From contig CALAJG010000278.1 in the NCBI GenBank assembly GCA_937923375.1, positions 1 to 32,365 on the forward strand: a stretch of DNA of 32,365 nucleotides, written 5' to 3'. The DNA is from an uncultured Leucothrix sp. (lineage in GTDB: Bacteria > Pseudomonadota > Gammaproteobacteria > Thiotrichales > Thiotrichaceae). This document shows positions 7,021 to 15,820 of the stretch, in pieces. Numbering within the stretch: the stretch's first letter is position 1; every line of letters begins with the position of its first letter. The position numbers and the translations under genes were made by a program. A model generated the notes under the pieces. The model had not been told where the DNA came from. It did no database searches and saw only the letters and a program-made list of their open reading frames with translations.

Positions 7021-7437
7021 ATGAATTCAAAGCAGTTACTCATAATCAGCAGTTTCTTCATCCCTACAACACTTAGCCTATCACTCTTTGCGGCAACCTT
7101 TACCGGCCCGACACCTGTCGATACTGATGGTGATGGCATAATTAGCTCCGAAGAAGTTCAATCCGCTTTCACCGAGTACTATGCCTCGCTAGTCACGACT
7201 TATGATGTAGATGGCGATGGCCGGCTTTCAGATACTGAAAAAGCAACGCTAAGAGCAGACCGTCAAGCCGAAACGCTGGCGGTCTATGATGCTGATGGCA
7301 ATGGCGAGCTGTCAGCAGATGAGCAACAGGCAATGCGTGAGGCGCGCCAACAAGCTCTCAGGGTCGCTTTTGACACAGACAGCGATGGCGAGCTTTCGAA
7401 TGATGAAACTACCATCAAAGATGAAGCACTACAGTGA
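7021..7437 (+). CDS. Secreted EF-hand calcium-binding protein
   Basis: A 138-residue protein with an N-terminal signal peptide (hydrophobic residues about 5-25). Four canonical 12-residue EF-hand loops are visible: residues 34-45 (DTDGDGIISSEE), 62-73 (DVDGDGRLSDTE), 90-101 (DADGNGELSADE) and 118-129 (DTDSDGELSNDE). All keep Asp at positions 1, 3 (or equivalent) and 5, Gly at 6 and Glu at 12, so calcium binding is expected. Spacing of 28 residues between loops fits two paired EF-hand domains. AGGA lies 9 bases before the ATG. It sits alone between the amidase and recN. The cellular role is unknown; periplasmic calcium sensing or buffering is a guess from the signal peptide. Confidence 0.88.
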   Translation: MNSKQLLIISSFFIPTTLSLSLFAATFTGPTPVDTDGDGIISSEEVQSAFTEYYASLVTTYDVDGDGRLSDTEKATLRADRQAETLAVYDADGNGELSADEQQAMREARQQALRVAFDTDSDGELSNDETTIKDEALQ

Positions 7438-7549
7438 TTCGTCGGCGTGTCAGAAAAACTCATCACCACCTGCTGTGAGTGATATTATTCGTTCCTGACT
7501 TTGCTAAGCTACCCAGCTCACCAGATAACCTTAGGAACACAAGATAAAT

Positions 7550-9217
7550 ATGTTAAGCCATATATTTTTGCGCGATTTTGCGATTATTGAATCTCTCGAT
7601 CTGGAACTAGAACCAGGCATGACAGCACTGACCGGTGAGACTGGGGCTGGAAAGTCAATTCTAATCGACGCCATTGGCTTAGTGTTAGGGGATCGCGCGG
7701 ACAGCGGCGTGGTACGTCACGGTGCAGAGAAAACAGAAATAACCCTAACCATCGATATTTCTGACACCCCGACTGCCTTGAACTGGCTTCAGGATAATGA
7801 TTTGGATGAAGATGATCAGTGCATTTTACGTCGCGTAATTACCAATAGTGGAAAATCGCGTGCCTGGATCAATGGCACGCCAGCAAATTTATCCATGCTT
7901 CGCCAACTCGGTGAACAGCTGGTGGATATTCACGGCCAACACGAGCATCAATCGTTGATGAAGAAGGAAATGCAGCGTCAGTTATTAGATGAATATGGCG
8001 ACAACAGCAACCTGCTCGCAACCTTAAACAAGCGTTTTCACGAATGGAAAGAGCTACAGGACAAACTTGATCAGTTGCAAAACCAAAGCAGTGACCATCA
8101 AGCACAAATTGATTTATTGAGTTTTCAAACTCAAGAGCTTGAGGCCTTATCATTAGTCGAAGGTGAGTATCCTCAGCTTGATGAAGAACACTCCCGTCTA
8201 TCAAATGCCGGTGAATTAATTGAGGCCGCATCTACAGGCGTGCAGCAATTATATGCTCAGAAGCAATCGGTCTACTCTGTACTCAGTGGGCTCATCACTC
8301 AAATGAGCCAGTTAACCGAAGTTGACAGTGCTTTTAAAGAGCCCGTTGCGATGCTTACTGAGGCGCAAATTCAGGTGGAAGAAGTGAGTGATATCCTGCG
8401 CCACTATCAGGACTCACTTGAACTTGATCCACAGCGGTTACAATTTGTTGAAAGCCGTATTGCGCAACTTCATCAGATGGCCAAGAAACACATGATTTCG
8501 CCAGAGGACCTGGCTGATAAATATAAAACTCTATGCGAAAAACTAGGTTCTTTAAGTGGCGATGATTACGATATCGACGCACTTAATGAACAGCTCAAAC
8601 AAGCAAAAGAAAGCTATCTTAATCAAGCAGAAAAGCTGCACAAGTCTCGTCAAAAATCTGCCAAACAACTTGGTTCTGGTGTGTCAGGCGCGATGCAGCA
8701 GTTAGGCATGGACGGCGGTGTATTCGAGATTCAGTGTGCGTTTGATAAAAACAGCAAATTCACCAGCCACGGCATGGACGACGTTGAGTTTCAAGTCAGT
8801 GCAAACCCAGGCCAGCCATTAAAATCATTGGTAAAAGTCGCTTCAGGCGGTGAATTATCACGAATCTCACTGGCAATACAAATGATTGCGGCACAAAAAG
8901 TAACTTTGCCCGCACTGATTTTTGATGAAGTGGATACAGGTATTGGCGGCGGAACCGCGGAAGTCGTTGGTCAGCAGCTACGCATGCTAGGTCACAATCG
9001 ACAGGTACTTTGTGTTACACATTTACCGCAGGTCGCTTCACAGGCTCACCAACACTATAAAGTAACCAAAATCAAAGGCAAAACAAGTACCAGCACGGGT
9101 ATGTTAACGCTCAGAAACGAAGAACGAGTTGAAGAAATTGCCCGAATGATGGGCGGTATTGAAATTACTGAATCAACTCGTGCGTTAGCCAGAGAAATGT
9201 TACAAAGTCCTGATTAG
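7550..9217 (+). CDS. recN: DNA repair protein RecN
   Basis: A 555-residue SMC-like ATPase that acts in recombinational repair of double-strand breaks. Walker A GETGAGKS is at residues 29-36. A long central coiled coil (about residues 150-380, rich in Gln, Leu and Glu) separates it from the C-terminal half with the ABC-type signature VASGGELSRISLAIQ and Walker B LPALIFDEVDTGIGGGTA. Length is that of the E. coli protein (553). The start has AGGAA about 15 bases upstream, slightly far. I looked for a LexA box (CTGT-N8-ACAG) in the 112 bases upstream and found no good match, although recN is SOS-controlled in many relatives. The stop is only 3 bases from that of the convergent TSP3 gene. Confidence 0.97.
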   Translation: MLSHIFLRDFAIIESLDLELEPGMTALTGETGAGKSILIDAIGLVLGDRADSGVVRHGAEKTEITLTIDISDTPTALNWLQDNDLDEDDQCILRRVITNSGKSRAWINGTPANLSMLRQLGEQLVDIHGQHEHQSLMKKEMQRQLLDEYGDNSNLLATLNKRFHEWKELQDKLDQLQNQSSDHQAQIDLLSFQTQELEALSLVEGEYPQLDEEHSRLSNAGELIEAASTGVQQLYAQKQSVYSVLSGLITQMSQLTEVDSAFKEPVAMLTEAQIQVEEVSDILRHYQDSLELDPQRLQFVESRIAQLHQMAKKHMISPEDLADKYKTLCEKLGSLSGDDYDIDALNEQLKQAKESYLNQAEKLHKSRQKSAKQLGSGVSGAMQQLGMDGGVFEIQCAFDKNSKFTSHGMDDVEFQVSANPGQPLKSLVKVASGGELSRISLAIQMIAAQKVTLPALIFDEVDTGIGGGTAEVVGQQLRMLGHNRQVLCVTHLPQVASQAHQHYKVTKIKGKTSTSTGMLTLRNEERVEEIARMMGGIEITESTRALAREMLQSPD

Positions 9218-9220
9218 TCA

Positions 9221-10582
9221 CTACTTCTTAATCGCGCCCAAACTCTGCTTAAAGGCATTTTTTGTTTCGGCTCTGGTTTTAGCTAAAGCATCTTCCTTAA
9301 CCTGCATCGTTGATTTATTTGATGAATCATATAAAACCACAACGTCCGAAGCATTACCTTTAGCCTGAGGAGAATCCTTATCAAGGTAATCCGGAATACC
9401 ATCCTTATCTGAGTCTTTAGTGCCACCTTCTGTACGCGTTAGTAGGTTATCCCCATCATCATTGGCATCTTGATAGTTAGGAACTCCGTCGTTATCCGTA
9501 TCATCATTCCTAGCCGTACCGTTTTTATCAATATCCTCTAACTTGGTTAATATACCATCGTTATCGTCATCTTTATCTAAGGCATCGATGATGCCATCCC
9601 GGTCACTATCTAATGGCCTCCTCAAATTAGGGCCAATTTCAACAGGGTCTGTAACTCCATCCCCATCGCTATCCTGATTCTTTGGGTTCAGCCCAAGCGA
9701 TAATTCCAGACTATTAGGCAATCCATCCTTATCGGTATCCTGGGTTACCTTTACATTACTGACTACTGGCTTTTTCGCTTGTATTTTTGCAAGTGTTTTG
9801 GGCTTACTCTGTGCGGTCGCGGTAGCTTGTTTCTTTACTACAGCCTTATTTACTACCGAAGTGGGGGTAGAAGATGTTGTTCGAGTCGATTTATGCGCGC
9901 CACTGATTTTTTGATTTAACCTTTTAGGCTGGGTGATTTTTGAACGAACAGAACCAGCTTTATTTTTTCTTATCTGCCCATTATCAGGCTGACTCTTGTG
10001 ATGAGCCTGGGAAACAAGCACTGGCTTTCGTTTAATATTGCTGCTGGCCACTCTGCTGTTTTTTTTCTGAAGTGATCTCTTTTTAGCATTGATTACGCGT
10101 TTAACCGATCTATCCAGAAACGAGACTACCTGATGATCCAGATAGAGGTTTTTTACATCTTCAGTGACATCTAGGCCGCTTAAGCTCAAACCAATTTCAT
10201 CACGATCCGAAATCCCGTCGTTGTCAGAATCCCAATCTAAGTAGTTTGCGACTCCATCGCCGTCAGTATCTTCACTGCCCTCAAGGAAATTTGGGATTCC
10301 GTCTCCATCGTCATCAGCATTTGGTAGAACAATTTTCTTGGACGGTGTCTGGAGTAGCCGTTTTAATTTCTTTTGCATCGCTGGTGTAGACCAGCTGTTG
10401 TCAGGGAGATGCAAGGAGCTTGGCAGCTTCAGATTAGTATCACCAAAAACCGGAATAACATAGAAACCAAACATGAATAACACGACACTTGCCACACCAA
10501 CACTGACTGCATGAGCAATGAAACTAACCAAGTTTTTAATCAATAAATAAAATCGCTGTGTACCAACAAAGGACTGCTTCAT
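9221..10582 (-). CDS. Membrane-anchored protein with thrombospondin type 3 calcium-binding repeats
   Basis: With the ATG at 10582 the protein has 453 residues. I prefer it to a GTG at 10651 because TCAGGG lies 7 bases upstream. Residues about 18-46 form one hydrophobic membrane segment. A first cluster of thrombospondin type 3 (TSP3) repeats spans residues 89-130 (DDDGDGIPNFLEG, DTDGDGVANYLDWDSDNDG), a long Lys/Arg/Ser/Thr-rich linker spans about 160-275, and a second cluster spans 282-403 (DTDKDGLPN, DSDGDGVTD, DSDRDGIID, DTDNDGVPN, DSDKDGIPD). These acidic loops bind calcium in known TSP3 proteins. It may lie downstream of dgt in the same transcript, but a weak terminator lies between. It resembles surface or envelope proteins, but no anchoring domain beyond the membrane helix is visible. 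Confidence 0.85.
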   Translation of the reverse strand: MKQSFVGTQRFYLLIKNLVSFIAHAVSVGVASVVLFMFGFYVIPVFGDTNLKLPSSLHLPDNSWSTPAMQKKLKRLLQTPSKKIVLPNADDDGDGIPNFLEGSEDTDGDGVANYLDWDSDNDGISDRDEIGLSLSGLDVTEDVKNLYLDHQVVSFLDRSVKRVINAKKRSLQKKNSRVASSNIKRKPVLVSQAHHKSQPDNGQIRKNKAGSVRSKITQPKRLNQKISGAHKSTRTTSSTPTSVVNKAVVKKQATATAQSKPKTLAKIQAKKPVVSNVKVTQDTDKDGLPNSLELSLGLNPKNQDSDGDGVTDPVEIGPNLRRPLDSDRDGIIDALDKDDDNDGILTKLEDIDKNGTARNDDTDNDGVPNYQDANDDGDNLLTRTEGGTKDSDKDGIPDYLDKDSPQAKGNASDVVVLYDSSNKSTMQVKEDALAKTRAETKNAFKQSLGAIKK

Positions 10583-10629
10583 AGTTAACCCTGATTTGCA
10601 GTAAGCCTGGAGACTCTTCTGCTTGTTTT

Positions 10630-10647
10630 TATTATTGTGCAATAATA
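10630..10647. promoter_or_regulatory. Perfect 8+2+8 dyad upstream of the TSP3 gene
   Basis: TATTATTG and its exact reverse complement CAATAATA are separated by two bases. It lies 48-65 bases upstream of the TSP3 start codon, in the likely promoter or leader region. It has the size and symmetry of a dimeric-repressor operator. No known regulator can be named. Confidence 0.4.
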
Positions 10648-10694
10648 TCACACTTTAGGATGGCCGAATCAAGCAAAATTAACATTTATCTATC

Positions 10695-10714
10695 AAAAGC
10701 CTGATTCAAGGGCT
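10695..10714 (-). terminator. Weak terminator-like hairpin after dgt
   Basis: On the minus strand AGCC and GGCT (complements of 10711-10714 and 10699-10702) form a 4-bp stem with an 8-base loop, followed by TTTT. It begins at the base next to the dgt stop codon. The stem is short, so termination would be partial at best. Confidence 0.3.
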
Positions 10715-11863
10715 CTATAACAGCTGGTTACTCATATTAAATAGGCGATCATATTCTTTAATAGCGAACCGATCGGTCATTCCCGCTACATAATCGGCAA
10801 CTACTCTGGCGTAGTCCGCTTCTTCTTGACTCTTTCTTGCATCAGCAGCATACAGTTGATGTTCTGGAGGAAGCAATTTTGAATCCTGAATAAACGCTTC
10901 AAACAACGCTTCGATGATCTGATGTGCTTTGCGCGTCATTCGATAGACCTGATGATGAAAATATAGATTTTCACGCAGAAATTTTTTCATCAAGCGACTC
11001 TGAGCAAACATATCTTCACTAAAGCGCACCAGCGTATCTGAGTGTGCTCTGACATCATCAATGGTAACAACGCCAGAATCAGCAAAGTTCTGCTCACTTG
11101 TCTGAATTAAATCGGTCACCTGCCCCCCGATCATCTGGCGAATTGTTTCATGTACGCTTTTGTTCTCATCTAGCTCAGGATATTTCCACTTCACCTGATC
11201 ATAATAATCTGCGAACAATCCTACCTCACGAAGTTGCTCTATACTGATCAAACCCGAGCGGATACCATCATCAATATCGTGATTATTATAAGCGACCTGA
11301 TCGGCAATATTCGTAAGCTGAGCCTCCAAACTGGGTTGAGTTTTATCTATAAAACGCCGACCAACATCGCCTAGTGCTTTAGCGTTCTTCAGTGCACAGT
11401 GCTTCAACACACCCTCACGAGTTTCGAAGGTTAGGTTTAAACCCTGAAATTCTGCATATTTTGTTTCAAGGTGATCAACGACTCGCAATGATTGCAAATT
11501 ATGCTCAAATCCACCAAATGGCTTCATACAAGCATTCAACGCATCCTGCCCAGCATGCCCAAAAGGCGTGTGTCCTAAATCATGAGCCAGTGCGATCGCT
11601 TCGGTCAAATCTTCGTTGAGCCCTAAAGTACGAGCGATGGAACGTGCTATTTGCGCAACTTCAATAGAATGTGTTAGGCGCGTTCTGTATAAATCACCCT
11701 CGTGATTAACAAACACTTGTGTCTTATACTCAAGCCTTCGAAAACCTGTTGAATGTATAATCCTGTCCCGGTCACGCTGATATTCTGTGCGATACGCAGG
11801 AGCAGGCTCTGGATACTGACGTCCCCGACTGGTTTCAACAGTAGCAGCGTAACTCGCAGTCAC
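10715..11863 (-). CDS. dgt: Deoxyguanosinetriphosphate triphosphohydrolase-like HD protein
   Basis: A 382-residue HD-domain dNTP triphosphohydrolase of the short dgt-like group, which hydrolyses dNTPs to deoxynucleosides and tripolyphosphate. Metal-site residues are visible: His65 in RLTHSIEVAQ, His94-Asp95 in ALAHDLGHTPFGHAG, and the later Asp in NNHDIDDGI. The N-terminal RTEYQRDRDRIIHSTGFRRLEYKTQVF is typical. The start is GTG at 11863, whose last two bases overlap the aroB stop in a GTGA, implying translational coupling. The aroK-aroB-dgt order downstream of pilQ is seen in several gammaproteobacteria. The E. coli Dgt is longer (505 residues), and the short form is the more widespread one. 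Confidence 0.94.
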   Translation of the reverse strand: MTASYAATVETSRGRQYPEPAPAYRTEYQRDRDRIIHSTGFRRLEYKTQVFVNHEGDLYRTRLTHSIEVAQIARSIARTLGLNEDLTEAIALAHDLGHTPFGHAGQDALNACMKPFGGFEHNLQSLRVVDHLETKYAEFQGLNLTFETREGVLKHCALKNAKALGDVGRRFIDKTQPSLEAQLTNIADQVAYNNHDIDDGIRSGLISIEQLREVGLFADYYDQVKWKYPELDENKSVHETIRQMIGGQVTDLIQTSEQNFADSGVVTIDDVRAHSDTLVRFSEDMFAQSRLMKKFLRENLYFHHQVYRMTRKAHQIIEALFEAFIQDSKLLPPEHQLYAADARKSQEEADYARVVADYVAGMTDRFAIKEYDRLFNMSNQLL

Positions 11864-12933
11864 ATGCGCTCCAATACCGCTTTCAGGGCGTCTGTATCAT
11901 AGTCTTTTGTGAGCACAGCCTCACCCATACTTTTTAGCAACACTAAGTTCATTACACCATCCTGCACTTTCTTATCCCTTGACATATAGCCAAGATATTC
12001 TGCCGGGGAAAGACTCGTCGGTGGATCAATCGGCAAATTAGCTGCAGCCAACAATCGCTTGATCTCAGCAACCTCATCTAACTGGAGCCAACCCATTTTC
12101 TGTGAAAGCTCCGCTGCCATAACCGTGCCTGCAGCGACCGCTTCACCATGCAACCAGTTACCATAGCCCATACCGCTTTCAATCGCATGCCCGAAAGTAT
12201 GCCCAAGATTTAGCAAGGCACGCTGACCCTGCTCTCTTTCATCGTCTGCAACAACTTCGGCTTTGTGCTGACAGGATCGATAGATAGCGTAGGCCAATGC
12301 TTCGGGATCCCGCCTCATTAGCTGTGACATATTTTCCGTCAGCCAGCCCAAGAATTCTGTATCCCGAATTAAGCCATATTTAATTACTTCAGCAAGGCCG
12401 GCACTTAACTCACGATCATTTAACGTACTCAGCGTATCGGTATCGATAACCACACACTGTGGCTGATGAAACGCACCGATCATATTTTTTCCTAAAGGAT
12501 GATTAACCCCTGTCTTACCCCCGACCGATGAATCAACCATAGAGAGTAATGTTGTCGGCACCTGAATAAAGTTAATTCCTCGCTGGTAACTAGCCGCAGC
12601 AAACCCCCCCATGTCACCCACCACTCCACCGCCTAAAGCGATTAGGGTGGAACGGCGGTCGCTGCCATTTTCTAGCATCCCAGTGTATATCTGATTCAAA
12701 ACATCTAATGTTTTATGATGTTCACCATCAGGAAGCACTACCTGACAATTCTTAAGACCGGACAGATTCATCTGCAACTGCTGCATATATAGCGGTGCAA
12801 TCGTCTCATTGCTTACCGTAATCGTACTATTTCCAGCGATGTAGGGAGCTAACAATTCAGCTTGATCCAGTAGTCCCGACCCAATGTAAATTGGGTAGCT
12901 GCGTTCACCTAACTCAACGTTCAGCGTTTGCAT
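11860..12933 (-). CDS. aroB: 3-dehydroquinate synthase
   Basis: A 357-residue NAD- and metal-dependent enzyme, second step of the shikimate pathway, converting DAHP to 3-dehydroquinate in the cytoplasm. Motifs include the nucleotide-binding LPDGEHHKTLD, the glycine-rich ALGGGVVGDMGGFAAASYQRG, the QVPTTLLSMVDSSVGGKTG segment, and the metal-binding Glu/His sites in ELSAGLAEVIKYG and NLGHTFGHAIE. Length matches E. coli AroB (362). The start lies 20 bases inside the end of aroK and has AAGGAAAG upstream. Its stop overlaps the dgt start. It makes one unit with aroK and dgt. Confidence 0.98.
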   Translation of the reverse strand: MQTLNVELGERSYPIYIGSGLLDQAELLAPYIAGNSTITVSNETIAPLYMQQLQMNLSGLKNCQVVLPDGEHHKTLDVLNQIYTGMLENGSDRRSTLIALGGGVVGDMGGFAAASYQRGINFIQVPTTLLSMVDSSVGGKTGVNHPLGKNMIGAFHQPQCVVIDTDTLSTLNDRELSAGLAEVIKYGLIRDTEFLGWLTENMSQLMRRDPEALAYAIYRSCQHKAEVVADDEREQGQRALLNLGHTFGHAIESGMGYGNWLHGEAVAAGTVMAAELSQKMGWLQLDEVAEIKRLLAAANLPIDPPTSLSPAEYLGYMSRDKKVQDGVMNLVLLKSMGEAVLTKDYDTDALKAVLERM

Positions 12934-13465
12934 TACGTCTTTCCTTTTTTAAAGCTTGTTCAATACGATGCAGTATCACTCCTACTTTCTGATTAGCAGT
13001 ACGAATAACAATGTCAGAAGACCCAAGATAAGTGGACTCGCGTGCGGCCAACAAATCTCGTAAAGTCTGCAAAGGATTGTCTGATTGCATGAGTGGACGC
13101 ACTTTATCGTGCTTAATTCTGCTGTAGAGCTTTTCAGCTGAAGCACGCAGGTAAACAACCTTGCCGCTGTTTTTAATAATTTCAACATTTTCAGGGCGCG
13201 TCAGGCTACCGCCACCGGTTGCTATGACACATCCACTATAGCCGCTAAGCTCTTCCAGTACCTGAGTTTCCCTATCACGAAAACCCTGCTCGCCTTCAAT
13301 CTCAAAAATTGTGGCGACCGGCACACCTGTGCGCTCAACAATCACACGATCAGAATCATAGAAGTCCAACTTCATGCGACGCGCCAGCTGTTTCCCTACG
13401 GTCGACTTACCCGCACCCATCAGGCCCACTAAAAATATATTTTGCTTCACGGACTGGTCCGCCAC
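12914..13465 (-). CDS. aroK: Shikimate kinase
   Basis: A 183-residue P-loop kinase that phosphorylates shikimate at the 3-hydroxyl. Walker A is GLMGAGKST (residues 14-22), the substrate-binding Asp region is DFYDSDRVI (34-41), the FRDRE motif follows, and ATGGGS forms the second substrate-binding loop. The start is GTG at 13465; no in-frame ATG fits, since an ATG 24 bases upstream runs into a stop after three codons. There is no clear Shine-Dalgarno sequence, which is odd for a housekeeping gene. A strong terminator lies between it and pilQ, so aroK-aroB-dgt should have a promoter in about 13466-13535, where I find no convincing match. Confidence 0.97.
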   Translation of the reverse strand: MADQSVKQNIFLVGLMGAGKSTVGKQLARRMKLDFYDSDRVIVERTGVPVATIFEIEGEQGFRDRETQVLEELSGYSGCVIATGGGSLTRPENVEIIKNSGKVVYLRASAEKLYSRIKHDKVRPLMQSDNPLQTLRDLLAARESTYLGSSDIVIRTANQKVGVILHRIEQALKKERRNANAER

Positions 13466-13535
13466 TTAAATTAATAATTATTGTTCCATTCTAAACGCTC
13501 TGTCAGTTGATTGCATGGCATTTTCTTTTGGCAAG

Positions 13536-13557
13536 AAAAAAGGAGCACCAGGCTCCT
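13536..13557 (-). terminator. Intrinsic terminator after pilQ
   Basis: AGGAGC at 13541-13546 pairs with GCTCCT at 13552-13557 across a 5-base loop. On the minus strand the stem is followed by six T residues (complement of 13536-13541). It lies about 32 bases after the pilQ stop and separates the pil operon from aroK. Confidence 0.8.
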
Positions 13558-13588
13558 CTTTGTCTCCAAATAGTCAAATCATTGCTAA

Positions 13589-15754
13589 TTAATTCATGAT
13601 TTTAGGCGTCACGAAGATTAACAACTCCCGCTTATTGGTACTTTTAACATTTTTCTGAAAAAGCTTCCCAAGATAAGGAAGATCACTAAGCACAGGCACC
13701 TTGGTCGTATCACTATTGTTAGTTTCCTCATGAACTCCACCAAGAACAACAGTCTGGCCATTGTCTACTAAAACCTGTGTATTTATCTCACGAGTATTGA
13801 TACTGGGTACGCCCGAGTAAACCGAGCCAACCGTATCCTGATTAACTTTCAGATCCATAATTACATGCTCATCCGGCGTTACTTGTGGCGTAACTTCCAG
13901 ACTAAGTACCGCCTTCTTAAAGGAAACACTGGTCGCACCGCTAGAACTTGCCTGCAAATATGGAACTTCGACACCTTGCTCAATTAATGCCTTCTTTTTG
14001 TCTGCCGTGACCACCCGAGGAGAAGAAACAATATCCCCTTTACTTTCTGCCTGTAAAGCAGACAATTCGAGATCTAATAAGTAGTCTTTAGCGAGCAAGG
14101 AGAAGCCGAGAGACCCCGCTGCACCAACGACAGGAAGGTTTACATTTAATCTGTCGCCTAAGCCAGGCACACCAACTTCAGATCCACTTGCCAATGAGCT
14201 CGCAATGCCGCCCGTGGCTCCTAACGAACCCGAAGTAATTCCACCACTGCTACCTATTTTTGTAACGCCGAAACGAGCACCTAGCTCTTTTCCAAAGGTG
14301 TCACTTGCAATAACAATTCTTGCTTCAACAGAAACCTGACGAACCGGCACATCGAGACTTTTAATCATGTTACGAACTTCATCTACCCTTGAAACCGTAT
14401 CATGGACCAACAATGTATTGGTTCGCTTATCGACTGAAACACTCCCACGATCAGACAGCATAGATCCACCACCATTACGCTGACCATTGCTTCCCTGCGA
14501 CTGAATCAATGACAGCATCTCCTCTGCTTTAGCAAAGTTCACAGCAATATATTCAGTAACTAATGGCTCCAGTGCTTTTTTACGTTGCAGTGCTTGTAGC
14601 TCCTGCTGCTCTTTAGCCTGTAACTCCAGAGCCGGTGCAACCCAGATAACGTTTCCATTACTTCGCATTGCTAATGCTTTGGACTCAAGCACGATATCCA
14701 GTGCCTGATCCCAAGGCACTGACTTTAGACGCAATGTAATATTTCCTTTCACGCTATCACTAACGACAATATTCTTATCGGTGAAGTCTGCCAACAGCTG
14801 AAGTACCGAACGCACCTCAATATCCTGGAAGTTTAGTGATAAAGGCTTGCCTTTGTAATGTTTCTGCTTAGGCTTTAGAGGGTCTGTCGGTTTAACCTTG
14901 CGTTTTACCCGCTTCACAGCGACTTTATATTGATTACCCTCACGACTAACTGAGTGCTCAAACGCAGTATTTGCAATAAGTTTAACCAGAACATCCGCTC
15001 CCTTTCTTTCAATGTCTACGTAAGACAAAGGCGTCGCAAAGTCGAGTACATTAAGGCGTTTCTTTGGTTCCTTTGAAGAAGCATCTTTAATGGTCAAGGT
15101 GACCATGTTTCCATGTTTGAACTCTGTTACTTTTGTTGCAGGATGCGGCAGACGAATGATCGCCAGGCCATTGCCATCACCATCTCTGCGAAAATCAATT
15201 GGTGCCAGTTCTCTTACACGATGAGGCTGGGCACGAGCAGGTTTTCTTGCTGCCTGAGCAGCCGGACGTTTAATATAGTTACCTGCCTGCGCTTGGTGCG
15301 ACACGGCTCGTTGATTAACCGCCGGCCCTGCATTGTTAAGTCTTGCCGCTTGATTGTGCCCCGCAGCTGCACTGCTAAATGTAACGTAAACCTGCGAACC
15401 GTTTACTCGGGTTTGATGCTGAGCCTGTTGATTCATTGCAACCATAACCCGCAGCTTTCCATTACCTCTGGCAGTGCGAACACTTTTCACATAGGGTGAC
15501 TTGATTAATTTTTTTCTAACACCCAAACCAGACTCCGCATCATTAAAGTCCAGAACCACGAGGTTAGGTGACGTCATAACAAAACTACTGGGCGTACTCA
15601 CAGCAGAATCAAAGAAGAATCGCAGCTGCGTGTTCGTGTTACCCTGATTGACAGCATCAACTTTTTGTAAACGTGCAGTAGCAAAACTTTCGGCAGAGAA
15701 AAGCAGTCCAAGCGGTAATGCTATTGCTGTCATTAAACGGATTATAGTTTTCAT
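13589..15754 (-). CDS. pilQ: Type IV pilus secretin PilQ
   Basis: A 721-residue outer membrane secretin through which the Type IV pilus leaves the cell. A signal peptide ends near residue 26 (ESFA-TA). Two AMIN-type peptidoglycan-binding regions follow (about 30-110 and 190-285), then the STN/N0 domain (LSLNFQDIEVRSVLQLLADF, about 303-370), an N1 domain, and the secretin domain from VEARIVIASDTFGKELGARFG to the C-terminus. The secretin signature is GQTVVLGGVHEE followed by VPVLSDLPYLGKLFQ. A Gly/Ser-rich stretch (about 510-545) lies where the secretin gate varies between species. AGG is 8 bases before the ATG. It is the last gene of pilMNOPQ, 66 bases after pilP. Confidence 0.97.
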   Translation of the reverse strand: MKTIIRLMTAIALPLGLLFSAESFATARLQKVDAVNQGNTNTQLRFFFDSAVSTPSSFVMTSPNLVVLDFNDAESGLGVRKKLIKSPYVKSVRTARGNGKLRVMVAMNQQAQHQTRVNGSQVYVTFSSAAAGHNQAARLNNAGPAVNQRAVSHQAQAGNYIKRPAAQAARKPARAQPHRVRELAPIDFRRDGDGNGLAIIRLPHPATKVTEFKHGNMVTLTIKDASSKEPKKRLNVLDFATPLSYVDIERKGADVLVKLIANTAFEHSVSREGNQYKVAVKRVKRKVKPTDPLKPKQKHYKGKPLSLNFQDIEVRSVLQLLADFTDKNIVVSDSVKGNITLRLKSVPWDQALDIVLESKALAMRSNGNVIWVAPALELQAKEQQELQALQRKKALEPLVTEYIAVNFAKAEEMLSLIQSQGSNGQRNGGGSMLSDRGSVSVDKRTNTLLVHDTVSRVDEVRNMIKSLDVPVRQVSVEARIVIASDTFGKELGARFGVTKIGSSGGITSGSLGATGGIASSLASGSEVGVPGLGDRLNVNLPVVGAAGSLGFSLLAKDYLLDLELSALQAESKGDIVSSPRVVTADKKKALIEQGVEVPYLQASSSGATSVSFKKAVLSLEVTPQVTPDEHVIMDLKVNQDTVGSVYSGVPSINTREINTQVLVDNGQTVVLGGVHEETNNSDTTKVPVLSDLPYLGKLFQKNVKSTNKRELLIFVTPKIMN

Positions 15755-15820
15755 GTTCGGACCTATTATTTTTATTACTATTTAGTCACTTTAATATTGT
15801 GTTGCTCAGGCTAAACCACT

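Noticed and set aside
7438..7549. LexA box upstream of recN
   Set aside because: CTGT occurs at the right kind of place but no ACAG-like half-site lies 8 bases on; not supported.
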